Assembly: GCA_023333565.1 (NCBI GenBank)
Contig: JAJKFH010000246.1
Location: 1 to 64,000, forward strand
Origin: Puffinus mauretanicus
Taxonomy: Eukaryota > Chordata > Aves > Procellariiformes > Procellariidae
Length of the DNA stretch: 64,000 bases
Reading direction: 5' to 3'
The stretch's first letter is position 1. Each line of letters starts with the position of its first letter. The position numbers and the translations under genes are program-made. The notes beneath the pieces are model-generated. The model saw nothing but the letters and a program-made list of their open reading frames with translations. It did no database searches and was not told the DNA's origin. Below are positions 26,301 through 36,726 of this stretch, piece by piece.

Positions 26301-29300
26301 CGATGGTCAATTGCTGCCCAGTTTTACGAACTGGAAATATTGGCCAAGTGGAGAAAACACAAAGATAGATATATTTTGCTCATCTTCACAATATTTGTAT
26401 TAAGAATGCAGGAGAGAACTAGAGCTGGCTGCATTTTCTTGGAGGAGACATTTATTTGCTAAAGATACATCCGTTTCATGAAAATTAAAGATTTTTTTTT
26501 TTTGTGAGAAACCAGCAAAAGTCAGATACTGCTGATAAAAATGAAAAAAATCATTTTTTTGCTTCCAGATTTCATTCCTCATTTTGTTCCCTCTCATCAT
26601 ATTTTATTGTTGCACTGCTGTTTCTTCATGATTCTTTTCTTCTTGTTTAATCTTTGAACTTTTGCTTCTTTTGAGGGTAATTGTCATAAGTTTTATTTCC
26701 TGCTGCTTTACTTTCCTTGCTACACTTAGGCTTTCTTTTCCTCTGCATCTTACACTTATCTATGAGCTTTGGGAACAAAGGGTTTGCTTTGCCATTTTTA
26801 TTTACGCTCAATTAAATTATTAATTCTTTTCAATCAAAAATTTCTCCTACATAGCACTTGCTTGCCTTTCAAAATAACACAAAAGTTCTGTTTCAAAATG
26901 ATGTGATTCATTGAAAGACAGTTGAATTTGGTGTGGCTTTAAAAGTAATGCCGCAAACAACGTTGAAATGTCCCTAGACACAGTTGTTAGCAGTCTGGGC
27001 CATCAGATCAGTAGGTGCAGCTTCTTCATAAAGGAAACTATTTGTTCAAGACACAGCTTTCCAACAGAGAAAGCATTCAGAAGAAGTACTTCTAAATGCC
27101 TTAACATGACAATTATAGTAGGTACATGGGTCTAACGCTGGAGATCACCAGTCCTCCGGCATAGTTAGCTGGATGAGTACAACACTGATGGTTTATTTGG
27201 GATGCAGGAGCAGGTGACCTCCACAGCCATATCCAGAGATGGCTGGTTTGGAGACAGGTAAAGAAAGGCAAGCAGGTAGTTGCAGAATGCTGTGCAGGAG
27301 TGGTAAATTAAACCTACATACTCACAGGTGCTGGTTGTTCTGAGGAGGAGTTTTAGAGCATGCCCTTGGCACCACAGAGGAGTCGTGTGCCAGCCAGAGA
27401 AAAAGGGTTCTCAAAAGTAAAGGCTCGATGAGACTTAGTCAGGGAAGTGAGGTACGTACATGCGGCTTGTGTCCCTCAGCCATGACCAAGGTTTACTTGA
27501 GAACTGTAAACCTTTGGAGATGAACACAATACAGCACTACAGTGGTCTGGGGACAACAGCAAAAAGGAGAGGGCAGGCAAAGGGCAGGTAAAAAAGGCTA
27601 AATATATCTCTTGCATGGCAAGACTGTGAAGCAGATAGTGGCTATATAGTAAAGCTTCACTACTAAAACCCAAAAACGTAATGGATAGGTTATGTCTTGG
27701 GTTGTCTGCTCATGGAGCTAGAAGGGCCTATGGATAAGGCTGCGATTCCTGCCCTGGTTCTGCCACTGACCTTCACTTCATCCCTCCCCTTGCCTTTCCA
27801 AGGAATTTAACACCACCAGCTGCTTTGACAAAGCACTTGGAAATACAAAGCTGACAAATACTAGAAAAAGTTAGGTGAAAACTGCCTTGAGATCAGTGGT
27901 GAAGAGACTGGCGTTCTAGAGAGCTGTTACTATTTGCATTGTCTTCATATTGTGTGTGATAATATCCATTCTTTCTGCAGAGCCTGTCAGGAAAGAAGTA
28001 TTTCTGCTCCTCAGCACTAGATTAATTTCACCCACAGCAAACCATGTGCATACCGTAAAATGCAATTTATAATTTCATTCTATTTTCTAGCATTTGGCCA
28101 CAGACAAGTTTCTTTTGCTGCCCTCGCTTTTCTGGTACGTACAAATTAAAGTTTTATTAATGATTGTGGAATAGGAGTAACTCACAATTTAGCAAAATGC
28201 AGTAATGCTGCTATGCATTTGTGTATGTATATATATACATCCACACCCACAGCCCTGTGTCCTTTGACTGGATTTAGTGATAATCTATGAAGGTTTCTAG
28301 GCCAGGGAGTCTCCTAGTACTATTTACCTATACAGAGCTTAATGTGAAGTACTGTATCTGAGAGCCATGAGAACATAATTGTGTAAAACCACTAATATTT
28401 AGACAGATCGGAACTTGCCATTTTTAAAACACTGAAGAATTACATCCTAAGCAGACTTTGCAATAGTACTGTGTACCCTGAATAACTTAACGTCAACAGC
28501 TATTAAAAACAATAAAAACAATCCCTGCCAAAGTGGGTTAAGCCAAGGTGATGGGTTAAGCGCAGGTGATGAAGGATGGCTGATGTTTTGAACCTGATGT
28601 TTGAATGCACATAACCATATAGTGAGACAGAGGCTCAGCAAGAAATTCTCACGTGGAAATGTATATTCTCTTCCATGCTCTGTGGGCATTGCACTTGGAA
28701 AGGCTGAGTGTTGACTTACCCAAGCAAGCATGGGTCAGTAGCCAAAACAGTCAGCCTCTTCGAAAATCAGATACAGAGCAGTTTCCAGAAATATAACAGG
28801 AAGACGGGACAGTAATGTGTCTGGGCTCCTTCAGGCAAACACTATTCAGAAAAGCATTCAAACAACTCCTTAGCAATATTTAAATGCTGTCGTAAATTGG
28901 GACCCTTAAAGATCACAGTTTTGGCAGTGTTTGTCTCTGGGGGTTGGCCATGCAGTTCTCAGCTTTTCCTGCCCTAACAAGGTATAGCAAAGACAAGCAA
29001 AATACTCACATGAAGTTGTTCACGCACTCAGTGAGGCTCTATGGCCAAAAGCGATAATCCTGCACGGAGACAGGGGGCTGTGGCAGCGGTAGGCAGTGGT
29101 GCGCCCAGAGCCGTGCTGTCTGCGCCCTTCCCAAGCTCAGGGGTTTCGTGAAACCAAGCAAACCACTTGCCTGAACATTCAGTGCTACCAGTAAAACTGG
29201 TCCTCGTCAAAATCTCTGCATAGGAAAAGCCTCCTTCTCTCAAGAAACATCCTTCCTCTCCTCAATGTAACACGCCCTGCTATAGCTTTTATGGAAAATG

Positions 29301-32300
29301 CTGCCATCAAGCAAAGAGATGAGCCCTGTTGGGGGTATTTGCTATAAAATATGGCCATTGCCTTCAGATCTGCATCAGCACCTGGTCTGTGGTCTGAATT
29401 CTTGCAGCTCTTTTGAGAAGTTCCTACCCGTGGAAACTCAAAACCTTTCCCTTTCAGACCTTGTTCTGGCAGGTTCCCAGACAATGAATTTAAAACAGCA
29501 GCATACAAAATAAAATAATTTGAAGCTGTTTTCACAGGTTTCTAAAACATATGAATAAAATATTTGGAAGATTTCTTTTTTTGTCCCTCTTTTAAGGCTT
29601 CTCTTTGTTACGTATCCCGATTTAAGTGTATACGTCTCCAGCTGCTGTAAACAACAGTACTGAGTAATTTGGAAAGTGTCAGCAGGCCCTTCTGAAAGAT
29701 TCTCATATTTAGAGAAATTACTCTAAGCTTTGCAGGGACGTTTTTCTCATAGGGTACCCATGGAATATAAAGATGGGGAACAGTATGTAGACTTCAATAT
29801 TTTATCATCATAAATATGGTAAGCCTTTTTTCTGCTCTTCCCCACTGCCCCATATTTTATATCTGAGACACTGACTAAGGACTAGCTTACATTTAGCAGT
29901 ACTGCTCCATATAGAGCATTAGCAGCCACATTTCTGAAGAAGGACATAAGAGCTAATTACAGCAGAATGCAGCTGCAGAGTCAAAGGTAAGCCAATAAAA
30001 ATCCCTGCAGAAATGCCCTTTGCTTGTTTTACTCAGAATTGATTACAGAATTAGTAGGTGTTAACTACAGTATATGAATCTCTCTTGCTCCACAATAGTA
30101 TGGGCATTGCACATTTCAGTATGCATAGTATTTCACAACAACACTTTTAACTTTGAAACTTTTTTCTTTAAAGTGATAGTAATGAGAAATAATCTTGTTC
30201 CTAGCTCATAATTGGACGTACGTAAATTAAAATTATTTCTATTGCTATGGCTAGAATTATAGCTTCTGATACGGTATTTTATAATAGAATTTCCTTTTCT
30301 GGCTATTTAGTGTTTTACATCTGGTGTTTATGATAGATGACAGCCAGTTAGTTGTAATTAAAAAACATAAAAGGACTGCAGGATTTGACCCATGACTACA
30401 TATCCATGCAGAATAACAGCTTTGCTAATAGAACTGATTTAAACTTTCCTAACAACACCCACAGAAATCTCTCTGCCAAAAAGGGGAAAATTCTTCAGCA
30501 AAGCTATCTACAATGTTCTTTCAGATAATGGCACATTTCAATATAAAATGAAGTTACATATTCCTTTCAATTAGTTTTAATTGAAGTTTGTTATGGATGA
30601 CTTTCAGAATTGGCTTTAAAAAATTATAATCGTATTTCTTTTTTTCTGTATTAATTTTGTGACTTTACACTTTTAACATCTCTAGGTTTTAGCACTCTTC
30701 CTTTTTATTTTAATTTCTTAATTTTTTCCAGCCTTGCAAAATTTAGAATGACAAATGAGATAAGAAAACACAAATTTTTAACACTGCATTTTTTCAATTT
30801 GAGAGGAGAAATCAGTCTTCAAACCCGGAAATGAATAAAAAAGTTCAATTCAGTCCGAAATTGAAATGTATACAGCATTTTGGTTTTCTTCATAAAGCAT
30901 AAATGAAAAACATAAAATTAGATCGTTGTACTGACAGAGTTTCTTTTTCAGGAATTGAAACTGGTTTTCCTACCAGTTCCCACTTTAAATATGGGTAGTA
31001 ATTGGTTTTGATTCTACAGCAGTTGTAATTGATGAAGTACCGAAAGCCACAAGCAAATCTGAAATCACCTTGAACTATATGCTGTATAACCAAGTGGGGA
31101 GACATAGTACCTCTTCCAAAGATTTAAATAATCTAAATATCAAAGACCAAGTTTGAGAGGTTGGTTAGGGCTGGAAATGGCGTAACGAGAGAGTAGCAGA
31201 ACCAGGAATAATACTGTCTCCCTTCATTTATCAATTCCCGACTACTATCCATTCAACCCGTCTGCCCTTCAGGGAACCGCTGCCTGTTTTTTCACCCTAT
31301 TTTTCCTTCCTCTGCGACTTACCTGGAGAACTGGTTACTGTGCTCTGTGACCGGCGTAACAAAGGTGTTGCGCTGAACACCTTTGAAAGCCTGTGTAGGA
31401 GGAGGGTAGGCACATTAACGCATGACATCTTTACAAAACCAGCGGTCAACTTCTCACCTGCTTCTCTGCAGGCTGGATTAAATCCAAATCCCGACAATGA
31501 TGTTCGGTTCAGAAAAGTGCTACGTTCCTTGGAGCCCAGGGAGCCTCTCCGATCTCCCCAGACCAAAGCGTGTTGCACACGCTGGGCATGGGAACCACAG
31601 GGAACGCCTGCCTGCACGGAGCTCTGCGGAGCTGAAGCATGGGCTTTCACCCCAGGCTGTGCCCGCCGTGCTCACCAGACACTTGTGCCTTTGTCAAAGG
31701 TCACAGAATGTATTTGTATTAATGGGAGAGTCATTTCGGAGCACGTATTTTCTGGATACAGAAACTAAGCTGTAACGGGGGGATTCTGGTCGTGCTCTGC
31801 AATGCAGTTACCACAGCATTTAGGCATACAACTGAAAATATGTTTTTAATGTCTTGCAGATGTGTGAAGCTGGAAATCACTTTATCAACGTAGCTTTAGC
31901 TCACCAAAATCATTCAGGTCTGTCTTTGTTTCCTGTTTGTCTATTTAAGACTGAAGTGTGCTTAACCTATCCATCTTCTGCTGGTACACAGTAATTTATG
32001 TATCTACATCCACAGAATAAAGAAAAATGAAGTAGGTACCATACCATCAGTATACCATCTTCAAAATAAATGTGCTGAGAAGGAAACATTAGCAAGACTG
32101 TTGTTGTTCCAAAGCTTATAGCAAATTTATCTTAATTACACACAACTGCAATTTAAATATGGATTTAAGCATGGAAGTTCTCTAAAGCATCCTGTTGACT
32201 GACAACAGAGGATTCCATTTTAAATAAGTTTCAAAAACTTATAAACTAGATTGCAGAGTTTTTAGATACGTGCATCTCATGCAAAGATACACACACACAC

Positions 32301-35300
32301 ATATACAAATACACAAAGATGACTCATGAATACCTACACAGGCATTAATGTATATATATGCTCTTAAAAGGCTGCTCCAAGCATTGGTTTTCAGGGTCTT
32401 TTGTACCATGAGAATAAAAGTTCTACTATATATAGTAGAAAGTAAAATATATTTTCAGATAATATTAGAATAATTTCGCAGTGTAACACCCTATTCAAGA
32501 AAATACTTCACCACGGTGTGATCAACTTCACACACCGAAGTCAGCTTCTATTCTGGAAAGCTTTTGATGCGCTGTGGTTAGGCAGGTGCTGATGTTGTTT
32601 GTTGCAAGGGGCCTAATTCCGTTTAAAAGCAACAAGAGCCAAATAATTCATCACTGTTCTCTCAGTGCCTACAAGTATTAAAAATAGCATTGTTGCCAGA
32701 ACTTAAAAATGAAGTGTTGCATATGTGGCATTTTGTGTAAGCATTATCAGCGGCTTATTACCAGAGTCACGCTGTTAGCTCTGGAGTTGTTCTCCTGTGC
32801 TACCCTGGGATGAAGGATGAGGATGTGAGAGGGCACAGGCTCACATTCCTGAGTCAGGCTGAATAAGATACAGCTGCATCCTTTATATCCCAGAAGAGTG
32901 CCCTTAGCCCTCGCCTGCCGGCCAGTCCGCATTAAACTAATTGTCTCTCTCTCCCTCTGAACAAAGGTTGCATCCTTTGGACATGCTAGGCCTTTCCTGT
33001 AAAAACTGATACATGGCTCGCTAAGCAGCATTCTCACTAGGATAAATACAGCTTTTGCTGTCTCAAAAGATTTCACTGAAACTTTTTTAACAAGTTGTAC
33101 TCTGGGAACATTGGCCAAGGGGATGGCTCTTACATAGGCAAGTTGCGATAAGGCTCAGTTCCCTTCCCTGTATTGAAACTGGTTTTGTCTGTTTGGGTTT
33201 TTTTTTCCCTTCTTTTTTTTTCCCCTTCTTTTTTTTTTTCCTTTCATAAAGGAAGTAAAGCCTGTTTTCCAAGTCCCACATACAACCCCTTCACGTGGCT
33301 CTTCTTGCTGGTATCCTGTCCCAACTATACGTACGAGGTACATGACTTTCTTCTGCTTATATGCAAAGGGTAGGTGGTTACTGCGTTTCAGCCTTTGCCT
33401 GCAGAAAAACTGCAACATCTCCACGCAGTTCCCTCTGCACATCAATCATTGTGTTCTGTATGTCAGAGTCTCCGTGCTCCCACAAATGTTTCTCCACCAG
33501 ACCCTTCTCTTCCCTTACATCAATATCATGACTTTTGTATATATTCCCCTCCACTACAGACTCCCCAGTGATCCAAGGATTTACCACCCATCTCTTCACC
33601 CCCATCCAGCACACTGGGGGGTCCCTTTCTAGCTATTTTTCCTCTCCCGTTTCCAGTATGAGTATCACGCTCTTCTTCCAGGAGGAGCTTTTGGGGAAGT
33701 GGTCACTTCTGAAAACATGCCCTTTTGCTTTACATAAAGTATACAATTAACCGTGTCTTTTTCTTTGCAACAGGTTGGGTCTTGGATTAGTTTCACAGTG
33801 ATGACACAAACCCTGCCAGGTAAGTTTCAAACAGAATGGAGATAGCCTCTAAATTGTTGTTTGCAGAAGTGAATTTTGGAAATCTAAAATTTGCCAAAAA
33901 ATTTATGGCATATGAAATATTGCTATCAAATCCCCCCTGTGACATGACTGTATAAACCTTCAAAGTGCTATCCTCAGAAAGTGCGGAGAGCATGAACACT
34001 ACTGCAACACCTTCTTTTGATCAAAACCAGATCTCTGCTTTTTATGAAATATTGTTGTTTCTTCTGTTTCCACAGTGAAAACAGACTTTGAAATTTAGAA
34101 AAAAAAAGAAATCAGTATTCTTAATTTACAGTCAATCATTTTTAATATAGGAAAATTTCTTTGCATTGTAAACCTGGAATAATACTTCTAATAGGGAGAG
34201 GAAAAGAGATGTACTTAGTATTTCAAAAGAGGAAAGACACACAACATTCCTGGTAGCATTTCCCCGTTTGCTTAGATCAGGCAGCCGGCTCCTTAGAGCA
34301 ACCTGCTTAGTAGTGTTTGCAACTCTTGCTCAGTACTTTCCTGCATCCTTAGAGACCTAAATACCCATACAAATATGGTCCCTGGGACTGAGCTCTCCAA
34401 AACATTCACTTTTTGATTGTTTTTCCATTCCAAAATAGAAAACTATAAAAGCAACTTGCAAAAAGTAGCCCCACGTGGTTTACAAATGAAAAAGAAAGGA
34501 ATTTCAAAAGCGCATTAAACTGCATTATGCAAAAATTAAACTTTTAATTTTGTTTGAAAAGATACGACATTTTTGTGCTTTAGGCTCTGGTATGGAAATG
34601 ACCTGAAAGTCTGGGGACATTGTAGGGCTCCCATTTGCAAGGGCAGGGAGCAGCAACGTATGCAGCACAGTCATCCCTGCTGTAATTGTCCCAAACATAA
34701 CAAATGAATGTTTCCGATCCACCAGCTCATTTTAAGGAAGAAAGGATCATGAATTTGCAAAAAGCACCTGTAAAAGCATTTCCCTTTTGGTGCCACTCAG
34801 CCCAAAGGGAGGGGTACCCAAGAGACCACTTACCGGCTCCTGACAACCACAGCAAGGGCCTGAGCATCTGTAGGGCTTTGTGAGACCTTGCTGCCAGGCA
34901 GCTAAATCTGTTCCTGCACCTACTGCCTACTTGCTCCAGGGCCGAGCTCCTCCTCCATGCAACAGCAAGTTACAGCACAGCTCCCTGTCATGGTTGGGAG
35001 CCAGAGGTAAAAACGAAGAAGTGTTATAGGCCAAAAGCAAACCAGAAAAATAGTCGAGAGAAGCCATGGGTAATTCTGTGTTGAGACGGCAGCATGCCCA
35101 AGGAGGCCTTGTGATTTATGGCGAAGTCATAGGTGATACAGGGTGTGTCTAATAGATGAGAACATCGTCTGTGTGAATCCTGATGTGGAGGCTGAGCCTC
35201 AGGCTATGGTGTATCGGCAACTGCAAGGCTGAGAGCAAGGGCAGAGTTAACTTGTCTCTGCCCACAGGAGAAATGGGAGACTTTTCCATAAACCCTCTTG

Positions 35301-35495
35301 TATTCACAGAAACAGACATTGAAAGAAGACACATGATCCTTTTTTTTTCCCTCTTTTTCCTTGGTAGCTGGCATTTTTGCTTTCCTGATGGTCATCCAGA
35401 TGTCTCTCTGGGCCCAAAAGAAACACAAGCTGTACCTGAAGCGATTTTATCCAGAGGTGCGGAGAAAAGCAGCTATGATTCCTATCATCTTCTAA
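8307..35495 (+). CDS. TECRL: TECRL, trans-2,3-enoyl-CoA reductase-like (10 exons, N-terminus outside window)
   Basis: Spliced coding region made of 8307-8351, 9592-9695, 21411-21526, 24153-24258, 26025-26097, 28091-28134, 31860-31917, 33252-33337, 33774-33819 and 35368-35495. Every junction is GT/AG, and phases agree throughout, giving 267 residues to a TAA stop. The first 14 codons plus the next exon form the end of the N-terminal ubiquitin-like region; the rest is the multi-pass steroid 5-alpha-reductase-type domain, with blocks [33 protein letters not shown] and [14 protein letters not shown] family members reduce trans-2-enoyl-CoA with NADPH in the ER membrane. TECRL is the heart- and muscle-enriched paralogue, and human mutations cause catecholaminergic polymorphic ventricular tachycardia. 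I choose TECRL over TECR from [15 protein letters not shown] and [13 protein letters not shown], where TECR, as I recall it, has TYGAQQ, CQLGNFSIH and IPYPTKNPFTW. Human TECRL has 363 residues, so roughly 95 are missing upstream. No frameshift or premature stop is seen, so the gene appears intact. Confidence 0.97.
8352..9591 (+). other. TECRL intron
   Basis: 1.24-kb intron between exons ending ...LQLER and starting GPYLKD. Nothing else recognised. Confidence 0.85.
9592..9695 (+). CDS. TECRL: TECRL coding exon (probably exon 4)
   Basis: 104-nt exon. Its first two bases complete an Asn codon with the previous exon, then it reads [18 protein letters not shown] and [15 protein letters not shown], closing the ubiquitin-like region and leading into the first membrane part. 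The acceptor follows a good pyrimidine tract (cttccctttttgtcattgcag); the donor is the consensus gtaagt. It ends in phase 0. Confidence 0.96.
16155..16300 (+). mobile_element. Ancient MIR-like SINE
   Basis: GACCTTGACAAGTCACTGAA, TCTCTGTGCGTCAGTTTCC and ATATCTGCGACAAGAAGATAA fit the MIR core; aaagtgctttgaggctttta fits the MIR tail. Heavily diverged. Confidence 0.7.
20355..20402 (+). mobile_element. Ancient amniote SINE/LINE tail
   Basis: GTCTCTTACAGTGTTTGCAG followed by AGTGCCTAACACAGTGGG resembles the 'tctcttattgtgtttgtacagcgcctagcacaatgggg' tail of old MIR/L2-type elements in birds, turtles and crocodiles. Short, so tentative. Confidence 0.5.
20794..20855. repeat. 31-bp tandem duplication
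   Basis: Two adjacent copies of ACGATTA(G/A)AAGAA(C/T)AGCCCACTG..., differing at a few sites. Confidence 0.9.
21411..21526 (+). CDS. TECRL: TECRL coding exon (probably exon 5)
   Basis: 116-nt exon beginning in phase 0 after ttcatttctag. It reads [20 protein letters not shown], a hydrophobic membrane segment, then a hydrophilic loop ending RHPVV plus two bases of a His codon, before gtaagt. It follows the longest intron seen, 11.7 kb. Confidence 0.97.
21527..24152 (+). other. TECRL intron
   Basis: 2.6-kb intron with one MIR-like remnant. Nothing else recognised. Confidence 0.85.
22898..23015 (-). mobile_element. Ancient MIR-like SINE, reverse orientation
   Basis: ATTTACAGATGGAGGAACAG, AGACTTGGAGAGACATTAAG and GTTGAATTCAAATCCAGAGC match the reverse complement of MIR (acagatgaggaaactgag... 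gattcaaacccag). Confidence 0.72.
24153..24258 (+). CDS. TECRL: TECRL coding exon (probably exon 6)
   Basis: 106-nt exon. Its first base completes His, followed by [20 protein letters not shown] and [15 protein letters not shown]. The [14 protein letters not shown] block is highly characteristic of the TECR/TECRL family. The acceptor lies behind a strong pyrimidine tract (tttttttcttcattccag); the donor is gtgaca; it ends in phase 0. Confidence 0.97.
24259..26024 (+). other. TECRL intron
   Basis: 1.77-kb intron; holds an A-run at 25020-25031. No repeat or exon recognised. Confidence 0.85.
26025..26097 (+). CDS. TECRL: TECRL coding exon (probably exon 7)
   Basis: 73-nt exon reading [19 protein letters not shown] then RYTPP, with one base of the next codon before gtatgt. 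This is the family's FYWGF...YYINHPLYTPP signature inside a membrane segment. An Arg (CGA) stands where I recall Leu in human TECR and TECRL. Reading into the intron hits a stop after four codons. Confidence 0.97.
26098..28090 (+). other. TECRL intron
   Basis: 2.0-kb intron with a possible MIR-like remnant near 27.75-27.88 kb. Confidence 0.85.
27745..27880 (+). mobile_element. Possible MIR-like SINE
   Basis: GGTTCTGCCACTGACCTTCAC resembles the MIR start, and gacaaagcacttggaaatac followed by aaagctgacaaatac its tail. Very diverged. Confidence 0.4.
28091..28134 (+). CDS. TECRL: TECRL coding exon (probably exon 8)
   Basis: 44-nt exon; two bases complete a Ser codon, then [14 protein letters not shown], ending in phase 0 before gtacgt. 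The acceptor is tattttctag. It starts a further hydrophobic segment that continues in the next exon. Confidence 0.94.
28135..31859 (+). other. TECRL intron
   Basis: 3.7-kb AT-rich intron. It contains a TA-rich microsatellite at about 28225-28240 and a possible MIR remnant at 31150-31265. No exon recognised. Confidence 0.85.
31150..31265 (-). mobile_element. Possible MIR-like SINE, reverse orientation
   Basis: AGAGAGTAGCAGAACCAGGAAT and, after it, cccgactactatccattcaac resemble the 'tggcagagccaggaatagaacccag...ctactatccactcgac' end of old reverse-oriented MIR copies. Confidence 0.45.
31860..31917 (+). CDS. TECRL: TECRL coding exon (probably exon 9)
   Basis: 58-nt exon reading [19 protein letters not shown] plus one base of a Gly codon. 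CEAGNHFIN is a TECRL rather than TECR signature. The acceptor is tgtcttgcag. The donor gtctgt keeps only the GT of the consensus but is needed for phase with the next exon. Confidence 0.95.
31918..33251 (+). other. TECRL intron
   Basis: 1.3-kb intron. It contains a CA-repeat (32288-32301) and the long pyrimidine tract before the next acceptor. Confidence 0.85.
33199..33245 (+). promoter_or_regulatory. Extended polypyrimidine tract of an acceptor site
   Basis: About 47 bases of almost pure T/C (three T-runs split by CCC or CCCC) lie directly before the ataaag acceptor at 33251. This is far longer than the tracts before the other TECRL exons. Confidence 0.75.
33252..33337 (+). CDS. TECRL: TECRL coding exon (probably exon 10)
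   Basis: 86-nt exon; GA completes Gly, then [15 protein letters not shown] and [13 protein letters not shown], ending in phase 0 before gtacat. It holds the most conserved part of the steroid-reductase-type domain, NPFTW...NYTYE. The acceptor ataaag is preceded by an unusually long pyrimidine-rich run at 33199-33245. Confidence 0.98.
33338..33773 (+). other. TECRL intron (436 bp, shortest)
   Basis: Short intron, nothing else recognised. Confidence 0.9.
33774..33819 (+). CDS. TECRL: TECRL coding exon (probably exon 11)
   Basis: 46-nt exon reading [15 protein letters not shown] plus the first base of an Ala codon, before gtaagt. It continues NYTYE-VGSW, the nucleotide-binding and catalytic side of the domain. 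The acceptor is ctttgcaacag. Confidence 0.98.
33820..35367 (+). other. TECRL last intron
   Basis: 1.55-kb intron, nothing recognised besides the T-rich acceptor tract at 35340-35362. Confidence 0.88.
35368..35495 (+). CDS. TECRL: TECRL terminal coding exon (probably exon 12) with TAA stop
   Basis: 128-nt coding part; CT completes Ala, followed by [20 protein letters not shown], then [20 protein letters not shown] and F, then TAA at 35493-35495. The hydrophobic start, the basic KKHK and the C-terminal MIP-hydrophobic end match the family C-terminus. The acceptor is cttggtag behind a long T/C tract. Confidence 0.98.
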
Positions 35496-36075
35496 GCTCT
35501 TCACAAGAGTTGGAACCTAAGCGTACAGTTCAAGAGCTAACTCAGAGTAAATGAGCCATTTCATTCAGTAACCAAAGTGGATCAGAAGAAGAATTACTGG
35601 ATATCTTTTTCAGAAAATTAACAGTTCAAGACGAAGAGCTTTTAATTAAGTGAAAAAATGTAGCTCTTGAATTCTTGGTTCCTGCTAAAAGATATGATTT
35701 AATTAGATTTTCTGTAATGGAGTTAATTGGGAAGGGACAAGAAAATTGCTTATATTGAATGTTAGGCTAGATATTTAGCTGGTGTAAATGGGCACAGATG
35801 CTGTTAGAATTAACGAATACAGCTCATCTGCATGCATGTAGGTCTGGTGATTTTAAGGTTCAGTGTTAGATGTTGACAGGAGTCTTGGATTTTTGCATCA
35901 GAAGATGTTTCACAACCTTATTTTTATTAAACTGCACAGAAACATTATTAAACTGCACAGAAACATTATTAAACTGCACAGAAACAACACGTTCTGCCTC
36001 AGCTCCTCTAAAGCATCGCATCAAAGAACGACCTCTATGCTGTTAACACTGTTTAGTCTAGCTTTACAAGGTTTT
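35496..36075 (+). other. TECRL: Presumed TECRL 3' UTR
   Basis: Sequence after the TECRL stop. It has no canonical AATAAA, but ATTAAA, the commonest variant poly(A) signal, occurs three times in a tandem repeat at 35926, 35947 and 35968. A T/A-rich stretch at 36070-36106 follows. The end of the transcript is inferred and could instead lie further on. Confidence 0.5.
35926..35984 (+). repeat. 21-bp tandem repeat, about 3 copies, each with ATTAAA
   Basis: Three copies at an exact 21-bp spacing of a unit beginning ATTAAACTGCACAGAAAC; copies two and three are effectively identical. Each carries an ATTAAA hexamer. It lies 431 bp after the TECRL stop. Confidence 0.9.
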
Positions 36076-36239
36076 TTCTTTTTTTTTTTTTAATTTTTAA
36101 AATCTCATAGCAAATTGTTCAATACATATTGGCTTAAATTGATCACTGCAGAGAGGTCTGGCTTTCTTTTATTTTCAGGTAGGCAGATCAGCTCCACAAT
36201 CCCAGGAGGGGACTGTTTGTGAGGTGCTTCCCATCTCGC

Positions 36240-36295
36240 TACTAATTTGCAGCATGACCTTGGGTACATCATTTAAGTCCATGCCCCTTTCTCAG
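36240..36295 (+). mobile_element. MIR-like SINE remnant interrupted by an LTR
   Basis: GCAGCATGACCTTGGGTACAT and CATTTAAGTCCATGCCCCTT, ending tttctcag, resemble the MIR core (gtgaccttgggcaagtcacttaac...ctcag). The solo LTR begins immediately afterwards. Confidence 0.55.
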
Positions 36296-36721
36296 TGATT
36301 GGGTTTGCATGGCAAGGTGTGAGGAGTCCTCCCCCTGAGGAGGAGGGAGTGGCAGAAACAACGTGCGATGAACTGACCGCAACCCCCATTCCCCGTCCCC
36401 CTGCGCCGCTCGGGGGGAGGAGGCAGGAATTTGGGAGTGAAGTTGAGCCTGGGAAGAAGGGAGGGGTGGGGGGAAGGTATTTTAAGATTTAGTTTTTATT
36501 TCTCATTACCCTACTCTGATTTGATTGGTAATAAATGAAATTAATTTTCCCCAAGTTGAGCCTGTTTTGCCCGTGACGGTAATTGGTGAGTGATCTCTCC
36601 CTGTCCTCATCTCGACCCATGAGTCTTTCGTTACATTTTCTCTCCCCTGCCTAGCTGAGGAGAGGAGCGACAGAGTGGCCTTGGTGGGCACCTGGCGTCC
36701 CGCCAGCATCAACCCAGCACA
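36296..36721 (+). mobile_element. Solo LTR of ERVL type, downstream of TECRL
   Basis: Starts TGATTGGGTTTGCATGGCAA and ends caacccagcaca. Inside, gccCGTGACGGTAATTGGTGAG and AGTGATCTCTCCCTGTCC, and GGTGGGCACCTGGCGTC near the end, are hallmarks of a common avian ERVL LTR. It contains AATAAA near 36529 in the gene's direction. Flanks CTCAG (36291-36295) and CTCAC (36722-36726) form a 5-bp target duplication with one mismatch. Confidence 0.85.
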
Positions 36722-36726
36722 CTCAC

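Noticed and set aside
31340..31768. 142-codon open frame on the + strand near a TECRL exon
   Set aside because: Intronic, overlaps frames on both strands, no known domain, no fit to TECRL reading phase.
36070..36106. T-rich/A-rich stretch as a retroposon poly(A) tail
   Set aside because: No processed-gene sequence or target duplication is seen beside it; simple AT-rich sequence explains it.
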